This document shows, piece after piece, positions 1-10,733 of a DNA stretch of 62,000 nucleotides; positions within the stretch are counted from its first letter, which is position 1, and every line of letters starts with the position of its first letter. The notes under the pieces were generated by a model that had not been told where the DNA came from, did not search any database, and worked only from the letters and a program-made list of their open reading frames with translations. Location: the NCBI GenBank assembly GCA_009760855.2, contig WPIO01000067.1, forward strand, positions 1,522,501-1,584,500, read 5' to 3'. The DNA comes from Cristatella mucedo (taxonomy: Eukaryota; Bryozoa; Phylactolaemata; Cristatellidae). The position numbers and the translations under genes are program-made.

Positions 1-299
1 AATTAGACCGTCTCCATCATTAAATAACTAGGGGCCATTAGGCCGGACTGCAGTACTAGCTAGGCCGTATCTGGCCTGAAGGCCAGTGTTTGCCGACCGT
101 CTGTCTTAGTGTCGCGATGAACAGCGTTAACCGCTCACCTTCCCGCGAACATAGATAGAGAAACGATTATCCTTTCGAGTGGCCGAGTTTAAATTGACCC
201 GCGAAGCCGCGCATTGCCGGGCCCAAAGGTGTGCGTCACGCTGCGTAGATGCGCAGAGCCCGCGGGTCCGCCCCGCCCTCCCGCCGCTGGTCCGCCTCC

Positions 300-840
300 C
301 GCCGCTGGTCCGCCTCCCGCCGCTGGTCCACTTCTACGCTGGTCCGCTGGCCCCCACGGGTCCGCACCCCTCCGGCTGGTCCAGCTCCAGCCGCGACGGT
401 CCGGCCCCCCCGAACTGACGTCTCTCTGCTGCGAGTAATGGTCTCTCTGCCGTTAGCTGCCATCTCTGTGCCACGAGAGCTCTCCTCTCTCTACTCGCTC
501 ACTGCCGAGCGCTTCCCCGTATCTCCCGCAAGCTGTCACTTATCTGGCAACATCTGCAGTTCCTCTGAAACAAGCTGCCATCTCTCTGCTGCGAGCGACC
601 GTTTCTAAACAGTGAGCTTTCGTCTCTCTGCCGTGCGCTGCAGCCTCTCTGCTGCGATTTGCAGCCGTGCGACACGCGAGCTGCAGGAATGTCGGCCACG
701 AACTGCAGCCTCTTTGCCGCGAGCCACTGTGTCTCTGACGCGAGCTGCCATCTCACAGCCTAAAGGTGCCGTTTCTCTGCCGCGAGCAGCTCTCTCTCTT
801 ATCAGTGAGATACTGTCTCAATGCCGAGAGGTGCCGGATT
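300..840. repeat. degenerate tandem repeat, ~25-bp GC-rich units
   Basis: Words such as CTCTCTGCYGCGAGC and GAGCTGCCATCTC recur every few dozen bases, with many substitutions. I see no credible coding signal: several frames stay open only because the repeat lacks stops. It runs directly up to the decamer minisatellite, so the two may share an origin. Unit length and copy number are estimates by eye. Confidence 0.45.
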
Positions 841-870
841 GTTAATAGGTACAACCGATACCCAGAAAGA

Positions 871-1197
871 GGCGGCAGCAGGCGGCAGGCTGCTGCCGCC
901 TGCTGCCGCCTGCTGCCGCCTGCTGCCGCCTGCTGCCGCCTGCTGCCGCCTGCTGCCGCCTGCTGCCGCCTGCTGCCGCCTGCTGCCGCCTGCGCCTGCT
1001 GCCGCCTGCTGCCGCCTGCTGCCGCCTGCTGCCGCCTGCTGCCGCCTGCTGCCGCCTGCTGCAGCCTGCTGCAGCCTGCTGCCGCCTGCTGCCGCCTGCT
1101 GCAGCCTGCTGCAGCCTGCTGCAGCCTGCTGCAGCCTGCTGCCGCCTGCTGCAGCCTGCTGCAGCCTGCTGCCGCCTGCTGCAGCCTGCTGCAGCCC
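871..1197. repeat. decamer minisatellite TGCTGCCGCC, ~31 copies
   Basis: The unit TGCTGCCGCC repeats head to tail. A variant, TGCTGCAGCC, is interspersed mainly in the second half. One unit near 991 is shortened. The array opens with one inverted unit (871-889) facing the direct units, making a GC-rich palindrome at its left edge. The period is not a multiple of three, so all frames are open on both strands and the apparent Ala/Cys/Leu/Pro-rich proteins are artefacts. Confidence 0.95.
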
Positions 1198-1446
1198 AAG
1201 GTGCTGCCGCCTGCGAATGCTTTCTCACATTGAGAAAATCGAACGAAGCACTTGGCCGTCTGTTTCTTGTCGCAGTAGGCAGTGCCGACAAAAGACGTTG
1301 TATTGCCTTTGCTGCAAAGACAATGCGAGACTTCGAGTAGTACACGCTATTGTCGAGCGATCAAGCAGTGTCCGCTGTCTGGAGCCACTGTGACTATTCG
1401 GCCGGCGGTGCTGGCTGATGGCTGGCCCGCGTAGCCCGCTACTCAC
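1198..1446. other. lipocalin intron 2 (partial) beyond the minisatellite
   Basis: On the minus strand this follows the GTGAGT donor of lipocalin exon 2. I see no third lipocalin exon between here and base 1, so the rest of the gene should lie to the left of the window. Confidence 0.5.
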
Positions 1447-1577
1447 CTCGTAATGCCCGAATTGTTCACCTGGACGTAGCCTGTCGGCAAGACTTTATAT
1501 GCAGCTGTGACGCACTTGAGGCCCACTTCATACGGGGCAAAGAACCTCTTCTGCTCGTACCATATGCCAGTGAAGTA
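1447..1577 (-). CDS. apolipoprotein D-like lipocalin, coding exon 2
   Basis: On the minus strand an acceptor (ATTGCAG) precedes 43 codons plus two bases, and the exon ends at a strong donor, GTGAGT (1441-1446). It reads YFTGIWYEQKRFFAPYEVG, continues to a cysteine (LKCVTAAY) and ends near GYVQVNNSGIT. G-x-W-Y-E is the hallmark lipocalin motif at the start of strand A, and Cys followed by a beta strand matches the ApoD/Lazarillo branch. The exon starts in phase 0, exactly where exon 1 ends. Lipocalins of this branch are secreted barrels that bind small hydrophobic ligands. The ligand cannot be told from this part. The next exon, in phase 2, is not in the window. Confidence 0.88.
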
Positions 1578-2044
1578 CTGCAATCGCACAGAGGTGACGC
1601 ACTACCGGCTGAAGACGCTGCAGACATCACGCGAAGATTTAAAGTCTAGGGCGACATAGCCTATGTACATCGTAGGCAGCCTCGCCGTATCGCACTGGTG
1701 TCGCTAGCTTTCGCACACGCCGGGGGGGGGGCGAGGCGAGGGGGCGGGGCACGTTAGCACCGTGGACACTCTTTGGGAGTCCGAAGCAGCAAAGACTTCC
1801 CAGGTGCCCTGGCCCTCTTCGTTTGAATAGTGCGCGCGCACTGGGCATCCAAGGAGGACTGGAGTCGGCAGCAGCTGAACGCTCGCGGGTCAAAAGAGAG
1901 AGCGACCAAAATTAGCCGATTCAGGGCCACATTACTCGCCGAAGCCTCCATTTCAAACCCGCAGGTGCTCGCCTCTGCGGCTGGCGAACGCGTCGCACAT
2001 CTCGTGGCCGCCATGCCGACTCACGATCGGTCGGACGGCCATGT

Positions 2045-2128
<84 letters not shown>

Positions 2129-2142
2129 GCTAGCATTCTCAC
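1578..2142 (-). other. lipocalin intron 1
   Basis: This 565-bp GT-AG intron lies between lipocalin exons 1 and 2. The donor is GTGAGA, immediately after codon 42. It contains the GA dinucleotide tract close to the donor and a short G run near 1723. No other feature is seen. Confidence 0.8.
2046..2130. repeat. (GA)n microsatellite
   Basis: An almost pure GA tract inside lipocalin intron 1. It starts about a dozen bases from the exon 1 donor and reads CT on the gene's sense strand. Confidence 0.97.
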
Positions 2143-2268
2143 CTGCGCCACGTCGAAATTAGCCTGGAACTGCGGCTTCGGGCATTTGCCAGTGAATGTG
2201 ACCTGCCCCGAGGTCAGGTGGAGCAGGACGAGGCACGCGGCGACTGCGCGGGCGACGGCTCGGCTCAT
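2143..2268 (-). CDS. apolipoprotein D-like lipocalin, coding exon 1 (signal peptide)
   Basis: The minus-strand ATG is at 2266-2268 and the exon has 42 codons ending in phase 0. The first ~21 residues (MSRAVARAVAACLVLLHLTS) form a signal peptide with a hydrophobic core. The mature N-terminus reads QVTFTGKCPKPQFQANFDVA. This matches the GKCP-P-x-x-NFDV segment that precedes G-x-W-Y-E in apolipoprotein D-type lipocalins, and exon 2 supplies that motif directly. The predicted product is secreted. Known family roles include lipid or pigment binding and stress protection; the role here is not deducible. A decayed relative of this exon lies at 14.2 kb. Confidence 0.88.
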
Positions 2269-2450
2269 CCTGGGGTCTCGGCCTCGAGTGAGCGTCGGGG
2301 GCGGTAAAATGGGTACGACGGACTGCGCCCCAACACGCTGTCGGTCGTCGTCCCTCGGCCAATGGCAAGGGCGAGGCAGCCTGTAAGTACGCTGCCGATT
2401 GGCTGCTGCGGAAGGCGACGCATTCGCCGACCTTGCATAAGCATCGCGCG
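2269..2450 (-). promoter_or_regulatory. candidate lipocalin promoter region with two CCAAT-type boxes
   Basis: Directly upstream of the lipocalin ATG on the minus strand, GGCCAATGG occurs at 2358-2366 (CCAAT read on the plus strand) and GCCAATC at 2397-2403 (CCAAT on the minus strand), roughly 90 and 130 bp from the start codon. The region is CpG-rich and I see no TATA box. Position and motifs support a promoter; the start site is unknown. Confidence 0.35.
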
Positions 2451-4039
2451 ACGCTTACGCGCACCCCTGGGAAAAGCTTCAGGCAGCGCTGGCGTTTCAA
2501 AAGAGATCCTGCGGGAGACGCAGACGTGACCCGAGACGGAGTCTCTCCGGTTCTCCCCCCCCCACCCACCTGCACCCGTTGCGGCGGCGTCGCGATCGCT
2601 TTCATTTCCGCGGCGGCGGCGGCTGCGTCGAGACAAACGCGAGCGAGCGCTGGCTCGGCTCGACGACATTTCCTCCGGCCACCGCGGCGAGCGGCGAGAC
2701 CCGTAAAGCCCGCAAACACCTCTCGAGACTGAGCGACGTCGATCGCGGGCGCCCGGCGGCACGTCAACAGAGCGAAGGAGTCAGCCGCCCTCAAGAGTTC
2801 GGTGGACAGGGGCGGGCGGGGCGGGAGGGTAGCAGGCGCCGACTGCGCGCTTCCGCTGAACGCCGCCCTGGGCGAACTCGAGCGGCATCCCTCCGCCGCC
2901 GCTCCGAGCCGCCTCAGGCGCTGCACTGCACTGTGGTTGTTGCGATCAGCAGACCCTCCTCCACAGTCGCAAGAGCCTAACTTCGTCCCCAATTGTCCTG
3001 TCTTTGACCAGACAACCGTCGGACGGCGCGCGGCTCCGAAGTCTCGGCAGCAGACGCTCGCTACCTAACGAAACGCGGCTGCGTCCTTGCAGCCGCGCCG
3101 TCGGGGCGTTGGCGACCATTCGGCGGACAAAGCCGCACAATGGCGAGATGGCAGTGCGTTGATCGCGCACAATGGCGATCGAGGCGGCCACTGCGAGAGG
3201 AGCGGCCGCCGGCGCGCCGGAAGGAAGGAGTGCCAGGCCGCCGGGGGACCTGCAGCGGCGGCAGTCGGCGTCGGTCGTGGCTCGCGTCGCGGCCGGCGCC
3301 TGGCCCCCGCCCTCCATCGGCGGCGCACTAACCCCCTGGTGGGCCAAAGTCACGCAGTCCTCCGAGCCGGCGCTCGCGGCGGTCGGTGTCCGCGGCGGCT
3401 TTGGCTCCCTTCGCAGTTCGTCGCGAGCTTTCCCGTTCGGCGTCGAAACTCCGCACGGCGGACGCGAAATGCGGACGCGGCATCGTCGTGGACGACGGCT
3501 GAAGATGGCTCACCCGTCGAACGACTTTGGCAGCATCGATGCGCCGACGCCGGAAGGCGTGCGCCAATCTGCATCGTGCTCGCACGAGTCTTTACTTTTA
3601 GCGGGAGGTTCGCTGCAAGCTCTCGTTCACAGCGCTCTCGCCAGCTAGCGTTGCAACAATCGCCGGCATTTGAAAAAGCGCCTCGCCGCCACGTCGCGAG
3701 CTGGCTGTTCAAGCGAGGGACGATACCCGTGCACTGCGGAAGGCGCTCGGTCAGGGCCGATCAGGACATGAGCGACGCGAGTGGATGGCCCGCCGCACAG
3801 CGATGGGGCAGCTTCGCCGGCGACAATGATGGCCACACGACGTGTGCCGAGCTTTGCACTAGTTTCAGAAGATTGAAGGTAAAGCTAGAAGTCATGAATG
3901 CAGGGAATGTATGTAACTTATTATTAATGCCGCAATAGCGTGCCTTACTTTGCTACTGTACTCTTTTTCAAGAAGGTCCAAGTTTTGACGATGTTAATCA
4001 TAAGAAATTTGCATAATACGATCAGAGAACTAAATTTCT
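2451..4039. other. GC-rich, CpG-rich island without a supported gene
   Basis: Several frames are open on both strands, the longest about 280 codons on each strand, which is expected of stop-poor GC-rich DNA. None reads like a known domain or has convincing splice partners. It could hold 5' untranslated sequence or regulatory DNA of the lipocalin gene or of a divergent transcript. Composition drops to AT-rich near 3900. Confidence 0.4.
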
Positions 4040-4485
<446 letters not shown>

Positions 4486-4624
4486 GCACTCAACATGTGC
4501 TGAAAGATGTGTGTGTCAACACGGTTAGTGATATCAGGCATCGCTTCAGTACGCACGCGTAAGAATACTAAAAACAGTCAACACTCTCGCCTCCATCGAA
4601 TTTGAGGTTTGCTTGAAGAGGCGC

Positions 4625-4790
4625 AACTGAGGCACACCTCGAGTCAGGCGAGCTCGCGCGCGGTACGATGCCTAGCGGTCCGATTGGGTAGTAGTTCGGA
4701 TAGGTAAGCCCGAGCGAAAGAATAAAGAGGGCGAAGAGAGATTGAACGACGGAGTCAATGCGCTCGCCGCTTGACTGGGCAGCCAGTCCG
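4625..4790 (+). repeat. dispersed repeat module D, diverged copy
   Basis: Shares an ordered set of words with 47865-48090, 58440-58650 and 58880-59110: a GAGTCA word, GATGCCTAGC, AAAGAATAAAG, then GTCAATRCGCT followed by a G/C-rich CCAGT word. Order and spacing are kept although identity is modest. The family is unclassified. Confidence 0.55.
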
Positions 4791-4844
4791 GGTCGGCGAG
4801 CAGCAGCGTTACTGTGCGGCGACCGCATCGACGACGACGACATC

Positions 4845-5160
4845 ACATGACCGCACATCATCATCACATGACATCGAACATCACATGACCGCATCGACGA
4901 CGACAGCTAAGCCTGACTGCTGATTTTTGGACCAACCGTAAGCGCTATATTATGCAAGCCGGAAGGCGTGCGAGCAGCGAGTTATCTAACTTCTTCTCAC
5001 GGACTTCCCTCTGCGCAAAGTAGGCAGACTTGGAGTGAAAACAATGCGCTCGTCGGATGACAAGTTTCTTTTTCGGGAAGGGCCCGCCCAGGCGTGACCC
5101 AGACACGTGACCGTGACCCAGCACGCCCAGGCGTCGCCCAGACACGTGACTGGAACGACG
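4845..5160. repeat. short direct repeats, including clustered CACGTG words
   Basis: From 4845 to 4905 the phrase CATCACATGACCGCATCGACG is partly repeated. From 5087 to 5150 the phrase GCCCAGGCGT, followed by CCCAGACACGTGAC, occurs twice with GTGACCCAG between. Two CACGTG palindromes (E-box cores) sit inside. No gene is seen. Confidence 0.5.
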
Positions 5161-6191
5161 GCCCTCGGCGAACCAATCTTGCCAGTAAGGACGACTTTAG
5201 GCCGACACTAAGCGTGACACTAAGCATGCCAACCAATATTAGCCGGGTCTTACCATCGTTAAGCTCCTTAAAGCTGACGGCCATTCAATTTTGAATGCTG
5301 TCAACTCTGGCTGCAACGTAAATGAGCTAGTCAGATGCATAAGTCACGCGAAGACGGCAGATAGACCCCCTCTTCCATAATCCCCCTCGCCCCAGACCTA
5401 TTACATAGCATGGCTGAGAATGATCAAATAAATAGGCAGCGTCATTAGCATAGCAATGAAATACACGGTTTCGTTCACCAATGCCATCAATCTCGGGGCG
5501 CGAGCATCTGCAAGGCACTGGAAATGCTGTGGATGTAGGCTCCAATGCGCCTGCGCCATCCGTGACTTAAAAGACTTTCTGTAAGAGCTTGGGCTGTGCA
5601 TAAACTTACTAGCATTCGAATCGGACGCCAGAGTAAGAGACTGTCCTATTGAAGTGAAAGATTACTACTGTCGAATTTATTTCAGAGTAGCTGAAATATC
5701 AGCCGAACTCTGCGTGAAGACTCCTTAGTGCCGAGCAAGTCACGAGGCTTGCGGATAGGTTAAAATGAATGAGAACAAGTACATGCTTAGCTACTCAGTG
5801 GCATTTCCAGAGCCGACCGATTCGAGTATGACAGGAGAAGAGGACAACAATGCGTGCTTGCTGCTGCTGCTGCTATGATGATGAAGACATTTAGACCTCA
5901 GAGAATTCGCTTCGATGTATGAGGAAAGCTGTTTTAAATGAGTGCCAGTTACTAACGCGTTGGATACACTGGGGTTGAAGCAGCATGCTTTCTGGCGTGC
6001 TTTTCTTAAAAGAAAGTATGCTCAGTAGGACGAGGTGCATGACTTTCGTTTGACAGCCATCGCAGAGGTGCCTGTAAAAATTCACCTGGACTACTGGACG
6101 TTAATCTTTGAAGTCGTTGCTCTGACAAGACTAGTGCCGCAAAACACTCGCAGGGATATCTTAAGCATGTCGTGCATGCTTACGGGACCTA
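5161..6191. other. intergenic, AT-moderate; possible minus-strand RT remnant
   Basis: No gene is supported. On the minus strand around 5560-5330 a frame reads FHCYANDAAYLF, resembling the FHCYADDTQLYL catalytic block of LINE reverse transcriptases with the second Asp position altered. Surrounding RT blocks are too decayed to confirm it. A TGC trinucleotide run lies at 5858-5876. Confidence 0.3.
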
Positions 6192-6260
6192 ATAGTATTA
6201 ATAATAATGCATTTGATAAAGCGCCCTGAGAGAACTCAATCTCTTACTCGGCGCTGTCGT
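6192..6260 (-). repeat. shared 3' tail (LINE/SINE), minus orientation
   Basis: Reads TAATAATAATGCATTTGATAA, then GCGCCCTGAGAGAACTCAATCTCTTACTCGGCGC. This is the reverse complement of the tail shared by LINE and SINE copies in this window. Confidence 0.75.
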
Positions 6261-7818
6261 GAAAATGTACAGGATCATTTGATACGCGCTTGCCTTCGAG
6301 AGTGTTTCCACGTCTCTGCCTGCCCACGTGAAAATAGTGCAGCATGATTCTCGCATTTCAGGCTCTCATTTGCCAGACAAACAAGCCTATGCCCTAGCTG
6401 ACCATGGTTCATTTCACAAATTGCCCCCCCCCCGCGGTCATCGGAACAGCATGTCCACGCCAATTTACGGAGGCGAGACGCCGCTTCCTTTTTAGCCGCG
6501 CGCTCAGAATCGCAATCACGATCGCCGCGCGCTTGTTGATTTGGCTTAGAGCATGAGCTGCACAAGAGTACTAAGACTTACATCAGATACAGTCTTAATG
6601 GCTTGCCAGCAGTGTGGTGAATTATTAAGTTTCACATTTCATTCAAGCTAATGAGTCTTTTAAGGAGCTCAGCAATGCTATGTATCTCCGTCCGTAACTC
6701 TCCACAGTCGCTCATGCTACGCAGGAGAGTTTTCCACAGCACGCTCCAAGCCTGAGCCGTTTTAGTTGCGCTCGTCTGAAGAAAAGAAGAGAAAATGAAA
6801 ATCTGTCGCGGGTGCAGCAGCCGATGAGGAAAGCTGTAATCGAGTGCACGCAATACAAATGGATTGGGCAACACAACTAGACGAGGAATGCAGCACAGAG
6901 GAACCGGAAGTGCCCAAGTAGTATCGGCAAGAGCCACTAAGTGCACGCGAAAGCGTTCTTGGAGCGACCTTTTAAGAGGTCCCTTTTAGTCCAGGCATAC
7001 GCATTTGCTAACATGGTTGCTGGCTCCCTAATTTCATCCAGATCTTACAGTCATTTGACCTTCCTTTGTTTCAAACGAATTTGGACAGCGGTCTCTTTTT
7101 CTAACAAAGTGAGCAGCGGAAAATTCCGGACATATACTGCCCGGGAAGGTCAAAGAAAACACTGGGACGGAAAACATTGCCGCTACTTCAGATCCGGATT
7201 ACTCGCAAAATATCTGAGAAACAGCATCTTTTCGAAATCGGTAAATCTGCTGTCAGTTCTCATACACTGCCCGAATTAGTCTATTCACCAAGCAGCTAAA
7301 CCAACTGAGAATGTGCCACATTCTACTATTTATTACTATTTACCTACACCTCTTCACGGCAGCTCTTCTGCAGAGGAGCGTCAAGCGGGCCGTGTTTATA
7401 CATGTAGTGTCCGGTGACAAGCTTCTCATTTCTCGCTCACTCACCCGATTCTCGCGGTTCGTGCAGGAAAATTTTGAGTTGGGCCTCGGCTGCTTCTTTG
7501 TACGAGAGCTCGCCAGCTTCGGGGCCTAGCCGGCTTGCAGGACACTGGTCACGTGCTCACTTACCCGCGGATTCGAGAAGCCGCGCGGCGCCGATTCGAG
7601 GGCTCGCGGGCACACGCGACAACGAGCGCTTGAAAGGACGCGGACGCATGAACGCATCGGCTTCCTCTTTAAGGAGAGTTCGTATAGCGACACGGCGACG
7701 GTAAGAGCGGATTGCACGCGGATTGCATTTCCGAAGTTTTGCTGGCTCAGGCGGAACGCTTACAGCAGTCGTTGGCGACGGTCCCCAGTTCACGTCATTT
7801 GACGGTGCTTGATTTTGA
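6261..7818. other. intergenic, no gene seen
   Basis: AT-moderate DNA that turns GC-rich from about 7500 to 7720. It contains a C run at 6424-6432. Open frames are short and have no recognisable family signature. Confidence 0.4.
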
Positions 7819-7911
7819 ACAAATGTAAAGTGACTAGAGAGAGATTTAGTTCTCTTCGGGTGCTTTAACAAATGTATATTTATTATTATTACTATTATTA
7901 TTATTATTACT
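7819..7911 (+). repeat. shared 3' tail (LINE/SINE), with TTA repeats
   Basis: Reads AAATGTAAAGTGACTAGAGA and ends in TTATTATTATTACTATTATT. It is one of the plus-oriented tail copies, without an attached coding remnant. Confidence 0.8.
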
Positions 7912-8134
7912 TTTACGTCTACGTACTTGTGGGCGGGGTTGCTGGTCCTCGAAGCGAGTGCGTGCTGATGTTGCCTCCGAAGTTGTTCCGATATTAAGCG
8001 ATGCTCTGCTGCGTGAGGTTTTTGTTCAGTTCATCGAGGGTACGCGGATTGTGGCATGCGCTTTACGATTCAAGCTTCTCCAGTGGTAAAAATCGATTGT
8101 GTGCTAATACAGGGCACGCGGTGGATATCGCATC

Positions 8135-8421
8135 ATGCAAAGAACTTAAAAACGCACCTATTTATGACAGCATTTAGTGGGTCCCTGTGATTCGTCCTTG
8201 GTGTGCTTATGCGTGCTGACACTGTGCATGCTGCCACTAACCACATTTGCATGCTGACCCTGAGCATGTCACCCCTAACCATGATATTCATTTTGTTTGT
8301 TTATCAAGCATGATTTTACTTACCATTCAATTGCATTTCACTTTGCAGCAAATGTAAAGCGCCTAGAGAGAGATTAAGTTCTCTGAGGGCGCTTTATCAA
8401 GTGCATTCTTATCATTATTAT
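8135..8421 (+). mobile_element. L2/CR1-type LINE 3' end fragment
   Basis: The 5' part encodes KNLKTHLFMTAFSGSL and then a stop. L-K-T-H-L-F is typical of the extreme C-terminus of L2/CR1-group reverse transcriptase proteins. About 190 bp of 3' untranslated sequence follows (repeated CATGCTGACCCTG-like words, CTAACCATG). The fragment ends with the shared tail and an imperfect TTA run. It is closely similar to 10183-10470. Confidence 0.85.
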
Positions 8422-9894
8422 GCTCAGAGTTCACGCCACCGCGAACAGTTCGTGAACCTTCGTGCATAGCCTCCCCCAATAGCTATTCGCTGTTGTGGAA
8501 GAACGCAGTTTTTTCCGATGCGACCCTCACAGAAGGACTAGATAGCGGGGCAAAATGAAGCCGAAAGACTGCGTAAGGTAAGACTGGGCTTGACTAGACA
8601 GCAGGGTTGCGATTGGATACGAGGCGGGCTACTTTTTCGCAGCCGACCATTTACCTAGACAGTTGGCAGGCCGGCAGCCTACGGTGCTGTAAAATAATTT
8701 TAAATGCAGTGAATTATTTTCGTCAAAAGAACCATTGCTTGTGCACAGAATCATCATCTTTGCACGGAGCCAACAGGTTGGTACTTTCACGCGTCATTGC
8801 TTACCTGCATTTAGCAAGTCGCTATAACTCATTTGCTCGACCACATTCGCTGCTATAGGTTTGCTAAGAATTGAGACCTTTTTAATTCGAAAGTGCGCGA
8901 ACATTTTCAGTGAAGATAATAGTGCAACATAATGATGGCGTGATGAGACTCTTTTTTTTATTCTAGCACTGTCTCGATAGGACTCGAAAAGAACATGAAG
9001 TGCATCATTGATGCCTTATAGGACTGCTCACAAGACTGTTCTTTCTTAATTCGGCTAGTCCTGTGTGGCCCTTTAGTTGTATTAGTCTGGGATGTTCATC
9101 GTTTTATGTACTGTTAGAAGACTTCTTGTTTTGCCAGATTATTTTTCACGAGGTTTTCATAACGTACGGTCGGCATCGTGGCAGGCACGTTAGCTTTTCA
9201 CGGTCGCGACTTCGAGATTTCCCGGAATTTCCTCCGGAAGACTTTGAATACCAAGATCAGCGATCGTGACAAATTGTGTGCTTGCATCCCTAAAATGCGC
9301 AATTCTTAAGCATGGCCCTCCCACTTTATGAATGCCTCTAAAAGAGTCGCTCGGGCCGTAGGCGTCTGCCGTGGTCGTAATCGCGGCGACGCAGGCCGAT
9401 CGAGAGGCAGACGGTTGGCAAACCGTGATGGGTCAAATCGGAGCGTCGGAAATATCGCTCGACGGGCGCTCGGTTGGCTCCGGTTAAAAAGGCGACCGCG
9501 GCGACCGCTGACGCGCGGCTAAAGCGTGGCGTCGCGTTTTCCTCTGCTTTCGCACATCGCGGGCGTGCTCGAATAAATGGCTCGAATAAATGGCTCGAAT
9601 CATTTGCCAGCGATAGCACTAGCGACGCCGAGCCGAAACATGTTACGATAACCATAAACATGGAGCTGACTTTCCACGGTGCCCTGCGAGAACTAAATCC
9701 CGATCGAGGCGCAGAAATAGCTGAAAGAGAAGAACGCTCAGTCATCAGATCCAGCGGTACGGTGCGTAACTGCAGCTCGCGTTAGCAATACTAAGTACGA
9801 GGCAAATGCCTCGATCGAATAATAAGGTCTTTAGGCGGCTTTCTCTCCATGTCGTCAAGCCAGGAGGTCGCGAGCTTTCCAGCTCAAACGAAAT
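8422..9894. other. intergenic, no gene seen
   Basis: AT-rich from 8600 to 9180, then GC-rich around 9330-9560. A short duplication of AAATGGCTCGAAT lies near 9575-9600. No supported coding exon. Confidence 0.4.
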
Positions 9895-10733
9895 CGTTTG
9901 TTCATACAGCAATTTCAGATCTTCTATGGCCACAGTGCCCATAGCAGGCTGGTAGACAAGGTCATCGGCGTATATTTATATTTACGCTGAATGGAGATGT
10001 GTGTAGTTATCTTTTTGGCTCACAGTTTACGGTTTGGGGTTTAGTTCGCTTTCGGGAAACTAACTGTTAACCACATACAAACCTCAAATTATTTGAAGAC
10101 CGCGCATTTAGTTCATATGCTCCCAAACCCTACAACTCACTCACGACTTGCGTCACGACGTCCTCTGACTTGACCACATTTACAAAGAACTTAAAAACAC
10201 ACCTATTTATGACAGAATTTAGTGGGTACCTGCGATTCGTCCTTCATGTGCTTATGCGTGCTGACTCTGCTGCATGCTGACACTAACCACACTTGCACGC
10301 TGACCCTGTGCATTTCACCCCTAACCATGTTATTCGTGTTGTTTATCAAATATCCTATTTCCACTCACCATTCAATCGTGCTTCCTTTGCAGCAAATGTA
10401 AAATGCCTAAAAAGACATTGAGTTCTCTGAGGGCGCTTTATCAAGTGCAGTATTATCGGTATTATTATTTAATGGTTGCGTGTCTTGGGTTTACGGTTAT
10501 TGTTTGCTGGTTACAATGTTGTATTCTTTTTGGGTTTGAGTTTTTGGGCTCGGAGTTTAGGTCTAATGGTTTAGGGTTTAGTATTTCGATATTAGAGACG
10601 AATGATGAATCGAAAAGACAGCCAGCCAGAAACGAGTTTACTTAAAGGATATACACGCTGGTTATCATGTTGAACAGGCCGCTGTGAGCACTGTGCCCAT
10701 AGCAGATCTGACGTTGCTGCACGAACAAACGAC
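9895..10733. mobile_element. fold-back element copy 1, interrupted by a LINE fragment
   Basis: The left end reads CGTTTGTTCATACAGC and continues past CAGATCTTCTATGGCCACAG. The right end is its inverted counterpart (GTGCCCATAGCAGATCTGACG, ending in CGAACAAACG). The interior is G-rich on the plus strand with TTTAGGGTTTAG-like words. The family matches 37612-38026, which has the same ends and interior in the same order. No transposase is seen, so it looks non-autonomous. A LINE fragment splits the interior. Confidence 0.75.
10065..10470 (+). mobile_element. L2/CR1-type LINE 3' fragment nested in the fold-back element
   Basis: Reads through FSSYAPKPYNSL, which resembles the FSYAAPKLWNSL block of L2/CR1 proteins. 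It continues to LTTFTKNLKTHLFMTEFSGY, then the 3' untranslated part and the shared tail (AAATGCCTAAAAAGACATTG, GCGCTTTATCAAGTGC, TTATTATT). It is 5'-truncated, which is usual for LINE insertions. Confidence 0.85.

Noticed and set aside
871-1197. Long open frames on both strands rich in Ala, Cys, Leu and Pro
   Set aside because: They are products of the 10-bp repeat, which lacks stop codons in any frame; no exon signals support them.
2159-3938. Open frames of about 280 codons on each strand
   Set aside because: CpG-rich DNA with several frames open at once; peptides lack domains, and the lipocalin exon occupies the same place in another frame.
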